64,000 nt of DNA from Pseudomonas botevensis (GCF_019145475.1 NZ_JAHTKI010000017.1:62001-126000), one strand, 5' to 3'. Counted from the stretch's first letter, positions 1 to 8,718 are shown. The notes: a model not told the origin generated them from the sequence alone. Made by a program: numbers and translations.

Positions 1-1443
1 TTAGATGCCCAGGCAGAGGTATTTGATTTCCAGGTAATCCTCGATGCCGTACTTGGAGCCTTCACGGCCCAGGCCCGAAGCCTTGATACCGCCGAACGGC
101 GCGACTTCGTTGGAGATCAGACCGGTGTTGACGCCAACCATGCCGTACTCCAGGGCCTCGGCCACACGGAACACACGGCCCAGGTCGCGAGCGTAGAAGT
201 ACGAGGCCAGGCCGAACTCGGTGTCGTTGGACATCGCGATCACGTCGGCTTCATCTTTGAAGCGGAACAGCGGCGCCAGCGGGCCGAAGGTTTCTTCCTT
301 GGCGACAGCCGCGTTGTTCGGCACGTTGGTCAGGATGGTCGGTTCGAAGAAGTTGCCTTCCATCGGCTTGCCACCGGCCAGCAAGGTTGCGCCTTTGCCC
401 ACGGCGTCGGCGATATGCTCCTGCACCTTGGCCACGGCCTTCTCGTCGATCAGCGGACCGGTGGTGGTGCCTTCTTCCAGACCGTTGCCGATCTTCAGTT
501 TGGCAACCGCCGCTTTCAGCTTCTCGGCGAATGCGTCGTACACACCGTCCTGAATGTACAGACGGTTAGCGCAGACACAGGTCTGGCCGTTGTTGCGGTA
601 TTTGGAAATGATCGCGCCTTCGACGGCCTTATCCAGGTCCGCGTCGTCGAACACGATGAACGGTGCGTTACCGCCCAGTTCCAGGGAAACTTTCTTGATG
701 TCCTTGGCGCATTCCGACATCAGTTGGCGACCGATTTCGGTCGAGCCGGTAAAGGACAGTTTGCGCACGATCGGGTTGCCGGTCAGCTCGCTGCCGATGT
801 CGCCGGCGCTGCCGGTGACCACGCTGAACACACCTTTTGGAATGCCGGCGCGCTGGGCCAGCTCGGCCAGGGCGAACGCGGAGAAAGGCGTTTGCGAAGC
901 AGGCTTGAGCACCATGGTGCAACCGGCGGCCAGGGCCGGGCCGGCTTTACGGGTGATCATCGCCGCCGGGAAGTTCCACGGGGTAATGGCGGCAGTCACG
1001 CCGATCGGCTGCTTCATCACGATCAGGCGCTTGTCCGGCTGGTGGCCCGGAATCACGTCACCGTAGATGCGCTTGGCTTCTTCGGCGAACCACTCCAGGA
1101 AGGAGGCGGCGTAGGCGATTTCGCCCTTGGCTTCGGCCAGCGGCTTGCCTTGTTCGAGGGTCATCAGGCGAGCGAGGTCGTCCTGGTTCTCGATCATCAG
1201 TTCGAACCAGCGACGCAGCTTGTTCGCACGCTCTTTGGCGGTCAGTGCACGCCAGGCCGGCAGCGCCTTGTCGGCGGCTTCGATGGCGCGGCGGGTTTCG
1301 GCAGTGCCCATCTTCGGCACGGTGCCCAGAATTTCACCCGTTGCCGGGTTGTTGACCTTGATCGTCTGACCGTTGTCCGCATCGACCCAAGCGCCATCGA
1401 TAAAGGCTTGCTGGCGGAACAACAGGGTGTCTTTAAGCTGCAT
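1..1443 (-). CDS. gabD: NADP-dependent succinate-semialdehyde dehydrogenase
   Basis: This gene oxidises succinate semialdehyde to succinate, the last step of GABA catabolism into the TCA cycle, in the cytoplasm. The 480-residue protein is full length for GabD. The catalytic pair is visible: Glu255 in LELGG and Cys289 in GQTCVCANR; the PWNFP cofactor-site motif lies near residue 156. I chose the ATG at 1441-1443 (MQLKDT...) over an in-frame start seven codons upstream because GabD proteins begin this way. The stop codon is the first three bases of the window. gabT, the usual partner, would lie just outside to the left. The family is certain; the exact substrate follows from strong overall resemblance. 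Confidence 0.95.
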   Translation of the reverse strand: MQLKDTLLFRQQAFIDGAWVDADNGQTIKVNNPATGEILGTVPKMGTAETRRAIEAADKALPAWRALTAKERANKLRRWFELMIENQDDLARLMTLEQGKPLAEAKGEIAYAASFLEWFAEEAKRIYGDVIPGHQPDKRLIVMKQPIGVTAAITPWNFPAAMITRKAGPALAAGCTMVLKPASQTPFSAFALAELAQRAGIPKGVFSVVTGSAGDIGSELTGNPIVRKLSFTGSTEIGRQLMSECAKDIKKVSLELGGNAPFIVFDDADLDKAVEGAIISKYRNNGQTCVCANRLYIQDGVYDAFAEKLKAAVAKLKIGNGLEEGTTTGPLIDEKAVAKVQEHIADAVGKGATLLAGGKPMEGNFFEPTILTNVPNNAAVAKEETFGPLAPLFRFKDEADVIAMSNDTEFGLASYFYARDLGRVFRVAEALEYGMVGVNTGLISNEVAPFGGIKASGLGREGSKYGIEDYLEIKYLCLGI

Positions 1444-1754
1444 GTCGGCTTTCCTTAACAGCACCGCTTACTGAAGCGGAGCAAATTATGATTGTAGAAA
1501 GGCGCCTCGCAAGGCTGCCGTCAGGGAAATCATTTACCGGGTGAAACACATAAATAGCGCACGATTCGAAACCCGTGCGGCTCAGCACCCAGACAAGGAG
1601 CGTTTGAAATCTCAAACGAATCCTAGGTTCAAAGGGGGTTAAAGGACAATAGTCTGTTCAAAAAAAAGAACAAAAACGCCGCATTTGCACAGACTTTCAG
1701 ATCAACGAGCAACAAGCCCCGCCAGACTCACGGGGCTGCCCGTTGCGGGGAGTC
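1444..1754. other. intergenic region between gabD and the reb cluster
   Basis: This stretch of about 310 bp has no convincing gene. It holds the gabD upstream region, an A-rich patch near 1655-1680 (a GTTC/GAAC inverted repeat around an A run), and a small GC hairpin just before the end of the RebB gene. No regulator site could be recognised. Confidence 0.6.
1715..1737 (-). terminator. possible weak terminator of the reb cluster
   Basis: The arms AGCCCCG and CGGGGCT are separated by 9 bases and lie just downstream of the RebB-like gene on the minus strand. The following T tract is poor (TTGTTG), so termination is uncertain. Confidence 0.4.
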
Positions 1755-2039
1755 TCAGGACTTCGCTGTCTTGGCGGCAGAATCCTCGAGGATTTTCTGG
1801 GCCGCGACGGCCTCGGCTGCGGTATCGACGCTGTAGATCTGCATCACGCCCTGATTGGTTGCGGCCTGCGCCAGCACGTTTTGTTGCTGCTGGGCGTTGA
1901 CGGCATTCTCGAACATGAGGCCTGTCGAGTGCGCCATGCTTTGATAAAGCGAGCCCATCGCCAGGGCCGGCGCTTCGGCCACAACCTTCACGCTGGTCTG
2001 GGTGACTGCATCGGTGATCTGATCATTCACGGTTGCCAT
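1755..2039 (-). CDS. RebB family R-body (killing trait) protein
   Basis: A 94-residue protein of the RebB family, the structural proteins of refractile (R) bodies, which are coiled protein ribbons first known from Caedibacter 'killing trait' symbionts. The N-terminal signature ITDAVTQTSVKVV, a central AMGSLYQ...AHSTGLMFENAV segment and a Gln-rich stretch are visible; the C-terminus is Ala/Lys rich. The start is the ATG at 2037-2039, preceded by an excellent AAAGGAGT ribosome site; an upstream in-frame start has no such site. It is the third gene of a minus-strand cluster with a second RebB paralogue. Family assignment is from recognised motifs; assembly into a real R-body in this organism is inference. 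Confidence 0.85.
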   Translation of the reverse strand: MATVNDQITDAVTQTSVKVVAEAPALAMGSLYQSMAHSTGLMFENAVNAQQQQNVLAQAATNQGVMQIYSVDTAAEAVAAQKILEDSAAKTAKS

Positions 2040-2082
2040 GTTCCGACTCCTTTCACGGGATGGTGGGTGTTGCAAATACTGC

Positions 2083-2625
2083 TCAGGCGGTGGGTGTACG
2101 TTCAGGTTGACTGGCGCTGAACTGGGCAATGCTCTGGTTGATTCGCTCCAGCGCCTGATTCACACCCTCGGCATCCAGCACGCCGCTGGCGGCAGCCACC
2201 GCCGCAGCACCGCCCACCAACAGGTGTGTGTTCAGCGCCCCCAGCGCACTTTCGGTGGCGGCATCGAGGTCGTCCTTGATAATGCTTTCGGTCATCTGTC
2301 GCAGCAAAACGCCTTGCGAGGCCAGGGCCAGTTTGGTGACACCGTCGAAATAACTTGCCGCCGACTGCGCCACCAACCCGCTGGCCTGACGAATCAGCAG
2401 CTCCGGCCCCAAAGACGCCAGGGTGGGTGCATGGGCAGCCAGTTGGGTGTTGAGCAGATTGACCGCCTCGACGATCTGCCGGTTCAAGGCGTCGGCGCCC
2501 ACGCCCTGGGCGGTCTGCGTGAGCAACTGCTCGTTGAGCGAGGCCAGCAAAGCGGCCGCTGCGGCGGCAGGATCGACTGCCGGCTGCTCAGTATTATCGG
2601 TCTGGGCCTGATCCTTCGCCGTCAT
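2083..2625 (-). CDS. alanine-rich protein of the reb cluster, unknown function
   Basis: A 180-residue Ala/Leu/Gln-rich, probably helical protein without signal peptide or a clear catalytic motif. I do not recognise a named family. The start ATG at 2623-2625 overlaps the stop of the upstream RebB gene (ATGA) and has a GGAGGG ribosome site, so the two are translationally coupled. The RebB-like gene downstream begins 43 bp after its stop. Its position between two RebB proteins suggests a part in R-body assembly or a third filament component, but nothing in the sequence proves this. Confidence 0.75.
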   Translation of the reverse strand: MTAKDQAQTDNTEQPAVDPAAAAAALLASLNEQLLTQTAQGVGADALNRQIVEAVNLLNTQLAAHAPTLASLGPELLIRQASGLVAQSAASYFDGVTKLALASQGVLLRQMTESIIKDDLDAATESALGALNTHLLVGGAAAVAAASGVLDAEGVNQALERINQSIAQFSASQPERTPTA

Positions 2626-2849
2626 GACCGCCCTCCTACCGCCAGAATCTGCTGCACCGCAGCGGCCACGGTGGCGTTGCCGATAATGTTCAGCGCCTGT
2701 TGCTGGCTGACCGCATTCTCCAACGCCAGACTGATCGCATGGCTGGTGACCTGCGTCAGCGTGGCGATGGCCGTGGCGGGCGCGGAACCGACCACCTGCA
2801 CGCTCGATTGGGTAACGGAATCGGTGATCTGAGGATTGACGACGCTCAT
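2622..2849 (-). CDS. RebB family R-body protein, short paralogue
   Basis: A 75-residue RebB-family protein. Its start MSVVNPQITDSVTQSSVQVV parallels the paralogue at 1755-2039, and the block ATAIATLTQV...AISLALENAVSQQQ matches the central region of that protein. It is the first gene of the cluster. The ATG at 2847-2849 follows a CAGGAG ribosome site; a longer in-frame extension upstream lacks one. The gene overlaps the next gene by 4 bp. R-body proteins usually occur as several small paralogues, as here. Confidence is high for the family and low for the biological role. Confidence 0.82.
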   Translation of the reverse strand: MSVVNPQITDSVTQSSVQVVGSAPATAIATLTQVTSHAISLALENAVSQQQALNIIGNATVAAAVQQILAVGGRS

Positions 2850-3046
2850 GCATTTCTCCTGAAGGAAGGCGATCGAGGAACCCGCCGCAGGAAAACAATA
2901 GATCAGCCTCGCCAAACTGCCACGAGAGCGTTTTGCAGGACGTTACCGCCTTTTGAAATGCACCCTCGCGGACACGACCACTGACAATTAGCCAGCGAAA
3001 ACCGGCATGGACGCCCCGAGCCGACCTAGGTATGATGTCGCCCGCT

Positions 3047-3123
3047 GCACCAGTAGCTCAGCTGGATAGAGTACTGCCCTCCGAAGGCAGGGGTCGTGGG
3101 TTCGAATCCCGCCTGGTGCGCCA
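3047..3123 (+). tRNA. tRNA-Arg (anticodon CCG)
   Basis: A 77-base cloverleaf. The acceptor arm GCACCAG/CTGGTGC is followed by discriminator G and an encoded CCA. The D-arm, the anticodon stem CTGCC/GGCAG with loop CTCCGAA (anticodon CCG, reading CGG), and the T-arm with GGTTCGAATCC are all present. Confidence 0.97.
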
Positions 3124-3138
3124 TGAACAGAAACGAGA

Positions 3139-3170
3139 AAGCCCCGGATCGAAAGGTCCGGGGCTTTTTT
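3139..3170 (+). terminator. intrinsic terminator of tRNA-Arg
   Basis: A perfect stem GCCCCGGA/TCCGGGGC with an 8-base loop, followed by six T, lies 16 bp after the tRNA. Confidence 0.93.
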
Positions 3171-3203
3171 GTGGATGGCAATTCAACACTGAACCGCTAC
3201 GGC

Positions 3204-3464
3204 TCACTCCGTCGTCCAGTCAAACTCATCGTATTCATCATCCTCGTCCTCAACCTCCTCAAACACGTCGTCCTCATCAACAACGTCTTCTTCCGGCTGA
3301 TTCAGCAGAAACTCCTTACGCGTCTCGGTAATCGCTCGCCGCATCTCTTCGCCCTTTTCCGGACAGTTGAGGAGTTGGGCGATGCGGTCGATTTTTGGTG
3401 CCACGGTGTTCTCCAGCGCATCGGCAATGCCCCGATAGTGCGCGTTTTTGCGGGGCAATGCCAA
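3204..3464 (-). CDS. small hypothetical protein with acidic C-terminal tail
   Basis: An 86-residue soluble protein. The N-terminal half is basic and mixed (ALPRKNAHYRG), and the last 30 residues are very rich in Asp and Glu. No family is recognised. The first available start is TTG at 3462-3464 with no clear ribosome site, 20 bp after the stop of the anti-sigma gene on the same strand, so translation may be coupled. The start is therefore uncertain; a second TTG two codons on is possible. Codon use matches its neighbours, which supports it as a real gene. Confidence 0.65.
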   Translation of the reverse strand: MALPRKNAHYRGIADALENTVAPKIDRIAQLLNCPEKGEEMRRAITETRKEFLLNQPEEDVVDEDDVFEEVEDEDDEYDEFDWTTE

Positions 3465-3483
3465 ATGGCTGGAGGTTGTGCGG

Positions 3484-4095
3484 TCAGTTCTGGCGGATTT
3501 GTTCGAGGCGCAGGTCGAGGTTTACGTTCGGATAGCGCTTGTGCAGGTTGTTGAACAGCGCATCGGCGGCTTGCGGCTGGCCGTTTTCGCGCAGGCGCAG
3601 GACTTCGCGCAATTGCTCGTCGAGGCCGTTGACCGAGGCAGGAGCCGGGGCGCGTTTGCTGGATTTGGCTTCGTCAGCCATGTCGGCGCTGATCGATTCG
3701 CTTTGCATCGGCGCGGCCATCTCTGCCATCGGTGCGGGAGCGGGCATGGCGGCGGACGGCGCGGCGAGGGCGCGCGGTTCGGCGGCTTGCTTGCGCGCCA
3801 GCGGTGCGGCGGGCTTGGCGGCCGGGGCAAAGTCGTATTGAGCCACCGGTTCCGGTGCGCGTTGCACCAGCGACAGCATCAGCGCCACGCCGATCAGGCT
3901 GGCGAAGGCGACTTGCCAGCGCGGTTTCTGACAAGCCTGAAGCCAACGCTGCCACAGACCGGGTTTCGGTGCCGGGGTTTCGCGGCGAGCAGCGTCGAGG
4001 ATGAGCGCGTCGAGATCCGCCGGCGGTTCGCCGTTCTGTTGTTCGCGGAAGTGCTTGAGCACTTGCGCCTCGGGTGTCTGGCGGGCGTCAGTCAT
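3484..4095 (-). CDS. probable anti-sigma factor, single-pass membrane protein
   Basis: A 203-residue protein encoded directly after an ECF sigma factor, overlapping it by 4 bp with a strong GAGGAGG ribosome site. The N-terminal 65 residues are cytoplasmic-like. A single membrane segment lies near residues 72-92 (VAFASLIGVALMLSL). A Pro/Ala-rich linker follows, then a C-terminal helical part, probably periplasmic. This layout, with the position, fits an anti-sigma factor that holds the partner sigma at the membrane. I see no zinc-binding HxxxCxxC motif, so it is not a typical ZAS protein. The role is inferred from context. Confidence 0.72.
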   Translation of the reverse strand: MTDARQTPEAQVLKHFREQQNGEPPADLDALILDAARRETPAPKPGLWQRWLQACQKPRWQVAFASLIGVALMLSLVQRAPEPVAQYDFAPAAKPAAPLARKQAAEPRALAAPSAAMPAPAPMAEMAAPMQSESISADMADEAKSSKRAPAPASVNGLDEQLREVLRLRENGQPQAADALFNNLHKRYPNVNLDLRLEQIRQN

Positions 4096-4703
4096 GTCAG
4101 TACCTCCTCGGCCAGCAGCCGACGCAGTTTTTGCTGGGCGTAGCGCAAGCGGCTCTTGACGGTTTCCAGCGGTGTTTCGGTGAGGCTGGCGATTTGCGCC
4201 AGGTCGAGGTCGCCATGGGCGCGCAGCAGGAACACTTCGCGCTGATCGGCGGGCAAGGTTTGCAGAGCACTTTCCAGGCGCTGATTGTCGTGGCTGAGAC
4301 TCAGCAGTTGTTCAGGATCGGTCGCTTCGTCGCTGACCGCATGGGTTTGCTCATCGTAGCTATCGTGCAAGGGCTGGTGGGCACCGTGCTTGCGCCAGTG
4401 ATCGATCAGCCGATTGCGGGCAATCTGGAACAGCCAGGTACGAAAAGTCGCCCGACCTTGTGGCTGACTGCCGCTGCGGATCAGGCTCAGCCAGGTTTCC
4501 TGAAAGACCTCATCGGCCAGTTCCGGTTTGCCGCTCAACCCGAGCAGAAACCGGTACAGACTCTGGCGATGGCGGGCGTAGAGCATCTCGAACGCCGCGC
4601 CGTCACCCTCGCGATAACGGGCCAGCAACGACTCATCGCTGCTGGCCTCAAGGCTGCTTGCAGGCGCAAACAGCTGACTGATAAAGCCCTTCAAGCGGCT
4701 CAC
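4092..4703 (-). CDS. ECF-family RNA polymerase sigma factor
   Basis: A 203-residue sigma-70 factor of the extracytoplasmic-function type. Region 2 spans about residues 25-100, including DEVFQETWLSLIR and the RTWLFQIARNRLIDHWRK segment. Region 4 is at about residues 135-200, with LPADQREVFLLRA and the helix-turn-helix TPLETVKSRLRYAQQKL. The start is GTG at 4701-4703, sharing bases with the TAG stop of the upstream VWA gene; the ribosome site is weak, which suggests coupled translation. It controls an unknown regulon. The operon order VWA lipoprotein, sigma, anti-sigma suggests cell-envelope sensing. Confidence 0.9.
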   Translation of the reverse strand: MSRLKGFISQLFAPASSLEASSDESLLARYREGDGAAFEMLYARHRQSLYRFLLGLSGKPELADEVFQETWLSLIRSGSQPQGRATFRTWLFQIARNRLIDHWRKHGAHQPLHDSYDEQTHAVSDEATDPEQLLSLSHDNQRLESALQTLPADQREVFLLRAHGDLDLAQIASLTETPLETVKSRLRYAQQKLRRLLAEEVLT

Positions 4704-6403
4704 TATTCAATCCGTCGGTCAGTGGGCATCCCGTTCGATGCGGTTGTCGTGCGCAGGCTCTGCGCCAGCTCCACCAGTTGCACGAACTCGTTGCGCAAGC
4801 CGAAGCGGTCATCGCCACGGGCACCACGGGCCAGGGTTGCGGTGTCCTTGAGGCTGAAGTCGCCGGTGTAGCGGCCGTCCTTGAGTTGCTGGGCAAATGC
4901 GGCCACGGCGGCGGCAAAGCGCAGATCCTCGCTGGCCGTTGCGACCTGATTGGCGATCGGGCGCTCAATCAGAAGACTTTTCCCACCTTCGGGCTGTTGA
5001 TAACGCACACGCAGCATCGCCAATTCTCCGTTCTTTTCGGAAACGACCGCGCCCGACTTGCCATAGCGCAGCGGCTCCAGCCACCCCTTCTCCCCCGCCG
5101 GAACAATTTCATACAGCGCCGTCACCGTATGTCCTGCGCCGACTTCCCCGGCATCGACCTTGTCATTGCTGAAGTCCTCACGCTGCAACGCGCGGTTCTC
5201 GTAACCAAGCAGGCGGTATTCGCGGACCTGCGCCGGGTTGAACTCCACCTGCAATTTGACGTTTTTCGCCACCACGGCAAGGGTCGAACCGAGTTGATCC
5301 ACCAGTACCTTGCGTGCCTCGCGCAGGTTGTCGATGTAGGCATAGTTGCCGTCGCCGGCATCGGCCAGTTGTTCCATCAGATGTTCATTGTAGTTATCCA
5401 CACCAAAACCCAGGGTGGTCAGAGAAATCCCGGTCTTGCGTTTATCCACAGCCATTTGCTTGAGGCTGTCGAAGTCGCTGATGCCGACATTGAAGTCACC
5501 GTCGGTGGCCAGCAGGATGCGGTTGATGCCTTTCGGGATGAACGCCTGTTGGGCCATCTGGTAGGCCAATTCGATGCCGGAAGCTCCGGCGGTGGAACCG
5601 CCCGCCGTCAGCTGCTCGATGGCTGTGCGAATTTTCGCCTTTTCCCGTCCGGATGTGGGTTCGAGGACCACCCGTGATTCGCCGGCATACACCACCAGCG
5701 ACACCCGATCCTGTTCGCGCAACTGATCGACCAGCAGTTTCAGCGTGCTTTTGACCAGTGGCAGACCTTCGCGACGGTCCATCGAGCCGGACACATCCAC
5801 CAGAAACACCAGATTCGCCGGGGCCAGTTCAGCCACCGCGCGGTCGGAAGCCTTGATGCCGATGCGCAGCAGGCGTGTGTGCGGGTTCCACGGCGAGGCA
5901 GCCAGTTCGGTGGTCACACCGAAGGGCGAGCCGTCGCTGGGCAACGCATAGTCGTAGGGAAAGTAATTGACCATCTCCTCCAGCCGCACCGCGCCGTCCG
6001 GCGGCATTCGGCCCTGATTGAGCAGCCGCCGGACGTTGGCGTAGGCGCCCGTGTCGACGTCGGCGCTGAAGGTCGAGACCGGCGCCTCGGCAACGCTGTG
6101 GATCGGATTGTCGGTCAGGGTCTGGTATTGCTCGCGCTGCGCATCGCGGTAGCCCTGTGGATAACTTTCTCCGGCAGGCATCGGGGCGACACTTGCGATG
6201 GGAGCCGGGCGCAGGCTGCGCTTGGCCATCACGCTGTCGGCCATGACGGCTTCCTGCATGACCTCGGATTTGGGTTCAGGCTGTGAGGCGGAGGGTACAG
6301 GCGGCACAACGGCGGATGGCGGGTTGGAGGGAACACCGCAGCCGGCGATGACCAGCAGCACGCCGACGGCAACCGGTCGCAGCAAGACAGAAGGAAAGGA
6401 CAT
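4703..6403 (-). CDS. VWA-domain lipoprotein (YfbK-like)
   Basis: A 566-residue lipoprotein: signal peptide with lipobox VIAGC (Cys22), a Pro-rich linker, then a conserved N-terminal module (TFSADVDTGAYANVRR) and a von Willebrand A domain. The MIDAS metal site is visible as DVSGS and ATDGD. The C-terminal region resembles the DUF3520 part of the YfbK family. Such proteins bind ligands through a Mg ion at the envelope surface. The chosen ATG at 6401-6403 gives a normal signal peptide; an ATG ten codons upstream with an AGAGGA site is also possible. It is the first gene of the operon with the sigma and anti-sigma pair, so it may feed a signal to them. Confidence 0.87.
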   Translation of the reverse strand: MSFPSVLLRPVAVGVLLVIAGCGVPSNPPSAVVPPVPSASQPEPKSEVMQEAVMADSVMAKRSLRPAPIASVAPMPAGESYPQGYRDAQREQYQTLTDNPIHSVAEAPVSTFSADVDTGAYANVRRLLNQGRMPPDGAVRLEEMVNYFPYDYALPSDGSPFGVTTELAASPWNPHTRLLRIGIKASDRAVAELAPANLVFLVDVSGSMDRREGLPLVKSTLKLLVDQLREQDRVSLVVYAGESRVVLEPTSGREKAKIRTAIEQLTAGGSTAGASGIELAYQMAQQAFIPKGINRILLATDGDFNVGISDFDSLKQMAVDKRKTGISLTTLGFGVDNYNEHLMEQLADAGDGNYAYIDNLREARKVLVDQLGSTLAVVAKNVKLQVEFNPAQVREYRLLGYENRALQREDFSNDKVDAGEVGAGHTVTALYEIVPAGEKGWLEPLRYGKSGAVVSEKNGELAMLRVRYQQPEGGKSLLIERPIANQVATASEDLRFAAAVAAFAQQLKDGRYTGDFSLKDTATLARGARGDDRFGLRNEFVQLVELAQSLRTTTASNGMPTDRRIE

Positions 6404-6473
6404 GGGGGCTGACCTCAGAGGAAATTGATCCATTCATCCTCTGAGACGGTCAGCCCTTTCGGTTCGGGTTAAA

Positions 6474-6499
6474 CACCGCTGAAAATTTTTTCAGCGGTG
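6474..6499 (-). terminator. terminator hairpin overlapping the YbhB-like stop codon
   Basis: The inverted repeat CACCGCTGA/TCAGCGGTG with an A/T-rich loop is followed on the minus strand by TTT. The stop codon of the YbhB-like gene (6491-6493) lies within the stem. Confidence 0.65.
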
Positions 6500-7051
6500 A
6501 TAACGCCGCACCGCACTGCTGTTGCGCAGCACATGACCTTTGATTTTTTCCATCAGTTCGGCACGGGTCAGACCGGCGGGCAAGGCGTCCGGAGCCAGGT
6601 CGAGGGCGTAGATCTGAATAATGTAGTGGTGCGCGCTGTCGCCAACCGGCGGGCACGGCCCCATGTAATGGGTGTTGCCCTTGCTGTTGGTGCCGCCGAC
6701 ACCTTCGAGCGCGGATTTGGCGCCGACGCCCGCCGGAATCTGCCGGGTCGTGGACTTGATGCCGTAATGAATCCAGTGATCGACGCCCAGGCCTTTCTGG
6801 CCGTCCGGGTCGTGCATGACGATGGCGTAGCTTTGGGTGCCGGTCGGGCCGGCATTCCAGCTCAAGGCCGGCGACTGGTTCTTGCCGCCGCAACCGGCCG
6901 CATCGCTGGCCGCCGCCGAGGTGAACAGACGGTTATCGGAAACACCAGGGATGTTGAGGGTGAAGCGCTCCTGGGCCTGCGCGGGGAACTGCACGCAAAG
7001 GGCGACGGCAACGGCCGCCAGCCAAGGGTTGAGAGAGGTCAATCGGGTCAT
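6491..7051 (-). CDS. secreted YbhB/YbcL family (PEBP, Raf-kinase-inhibitor-like) protein
   Basis: A 186-residue protein with a cleavable signal peptide (about residues 1-27, ending in AQA). The phosphatidylethanolamine-binding fold motifs are seen: AIVMHDPDGQKG near residue 80, DHWIHYGI, and GPCPPVGDSAHHY. Members bind small anionic ligands; the bacterial function is not settled. The ATG at 7049-7051 is chosen because it starts the signal peptide; a longer form from 7111 would bury it. It is a single-gene unit, and its terminator hairpin overlaps the stop codon. Confidence 0.9.
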   Translation of the reverse strand: MTRLTSLNPWLAAVAVALCVQFPAQAQERFTLNIPGVSDNRLFTSAAASDAAGCGGKNQSPALSWNAGPTGTQSYAIVMHDPDGQKGLGVDHWIHYGIKSTTRQIPAGVGAKSALEGVGGTNSKGNTHYMGPCPPVGDSAHHYIIQIYALDLAPDALPAGLTRAELMEKIKGHVLRNSSAVRRYHR

Positions 7052-7188
7052 TCCGGGCACCTTGTGCAGTTGGGCCGTCGTCGGCCTGCAAACTATAGCC
7101 GTACCGTTCATGCCGTGGCAGTAGCAATTGGATGAACCTCGTATTGCGGCGCAAACTCGTAAGAGAAATGCCCGCGAGGAGCCAGATC

Positions 7189-8718
7189 ATGTCCCTGCAC
7201 CGTGTCGCCCGTTTCGCCGATGTCCCTGAAGACCGTGGCCTGCCCGTGCAGATTGGCGATTGCAAGATCGTCCTTCTGCGCGCCGCCGGCCAGTTGCGCG
7301 CGTTTCAGGGTGAATGCCCGCATGCCGGCGCGCCCTTGGCTGACGGCGCGCTGTGTCACGGACGACTGATCTGCCCATGGCACAAAGCCGCGTTCCGGGT
7401 GGAGGACGGTGCGTTGTGCGAGCCCCCGGCCCTCGACAGCCTGACGCGTTACCCGCTGGAATTGCGCGGCGATGAAGTCTGGGTCGACGACCAGCCATTG
7501 CCCGATCCGCATAGGCCGCCTGCCGACGACCCGCGAGCGTTCGTGATTGCCGGTGCCGGAGCCGCCGGGACCGCGTGTGCGGCGGCGCTGCGGGAAAAGG
7601 GCTTTGGTGGCCGGATCCTGATGATCGACCGCGAGCCTGACGCCGGTTACGACCGCACGGTGCTGAGCAAATTTGTCCTCGCCGGCGAAATGCCGCCGCA
7701 GGAAACCCCGGCGTTGCGCGACGACGGCTTCTATAAGGAGCAGCGCATCGAGCGCCTGCAAGGTGAAATCACCTCGCTGGACGCCCAGGCCAAAACCCTT
7801 CACCTGAACAACGGCCAAACCCTCGCTTATGATGCAGCGGTGCTGGCGACCGGGGGCGAACCCAATCCGTTGGAGCTGCCCGGCGCCGATTTGCCGCACG
7901 TCTTCGTTCTGCGTTCGAAGGCCCAGGCCGAGCGGATCATGAGCGTGGCCGAAGCGGATCAACGGGCGGTGATCATCGGCGACAGTTTCATTGCCCTCGA
8001 ATGCGCCTCGGCCCTGCGCCAACTTGGCCTCGACGTGACGGTGCTTGCACGCCACGCCATCCCGTTCGCCGCCCAGTTCGGCGAAGCCGTGGGCCGCGCG
8101 ATCCGCGCGCTGCACGAAGCCAACGGGGTGAAATTCATCAACGGCCATGAAGCAAAAGAGGTCACCGGCGACGGCAAGGTCGAGGCGGTGCTGCTGGACA
8201 ACGGTCTGCGTCTTTCAGCGGATCTGGTGCTGGCGGGGATCGGCGTGCATCCCGCCACCGAGGCGTTTTCCAGCCTGCCTCGGGAAAAAGACCGCTCGCT
8301 GCGGGTCGATGACGGCATGCGCGTGACCGATGGCTTGTGGGCGATTGGCGATATCGCCACGTTTCCGTTGAACGGCCAGCCGCAGCGCATCGAACACTGG
8401 CGCCTGGCCCAACAGCATGCGCGCATCGCCGCCGCCAATATGCTCGGCGGCGAGGAACACTACCTCGACGTGCCGTTCTTCTGGACCTGGCATTTCGGCA
8501 AGAGCTACGACTACCTCGGCCACGCCGGGCAGTGGGACGAAGTCGAATTCAGCGGCGCGCCAGAGCAGCCGCCGTTCATTGGCCTGTTTGGCCGAAACGG
8601 CGTGGTGGTGGCCGCCGTGGCCTGCGAAGAAGAGCGGGCCATGGCGCTGTTGGCGGAGCGGATGAAACAGCCGCTGCCGATGGAGCAGGCATGGCGGTTG
8701 ATTCGCGAAGTCAGGTAA
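7189..8718 (+). CDS. Rieske [2Fe-2S] / FAD-dependent NAD(P)-disulfide-type oxidoreductase
   Basis: A 509-residue fused electron-transfer protein. The N-terminal Rieske domain has its ligands in CPHAGAPL (Cys43, His45) and CPWH (Cys62, His65). It is followed by an FAD-binding domain (FVIAGAGAAGTACA, about residue 122), a second dinucleotide fold for NAD(P)H (AVIIGDSFIALECA, about residue 260), and a C-terminal reductase clamp. The architecture matches AIFM3-like proteins and ferredoxin reductases of dioxygenases. The ATG at 7189 has an AGGAG site; an in-frame start at 7132 would add an unrelated tail. The 3' end overlaps pgaD (opposite strand) by 8 bp. The electron acceptor is unknown. Confidence 0.88.
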   Translation: MSLHRVARFADVPEDRGLPVQIGDCKIVLLRAAGQLRAFQGECPHAGAPLADGALCHGRLICPWHKAAFRVEDGALCEPPALDSLTRYPLELRGDEVWVDDQPLPDPHRPPADDPRAFVIAGAGAAGTACAAALREKGFGGRILMIDREPDAGYDRTVLSKFVLAGEMPPQETPALRDDGFYKEQRIERLQGEITSLDAQAKTLHLNNGQTLAYDAAVLATGGEPNPLELPGADLPHVFVLRSKAQAERIMSVAEADQRAVIIGDSFIALECASALRQLGLDVTVLARHAIPFAAQFGEAVGRAIRALHEANGVKFINGHEAKEVTGDGKVEAVLLDNGLRLSADLVLAGIGVHPATEAFSSLPREKDRSLRVDDGMRVTDGLWAIGDIATFPLNGQPQRIEHWRLAQQHARIAAANMLGGEEHYLDVPFFWTWHFGKSYDYLGHAGQWDEVEFSGAPEQPPFIGLFGRNGVVVAAVACEEERAMALLAERMKQPLPMEQAWRLIREVR

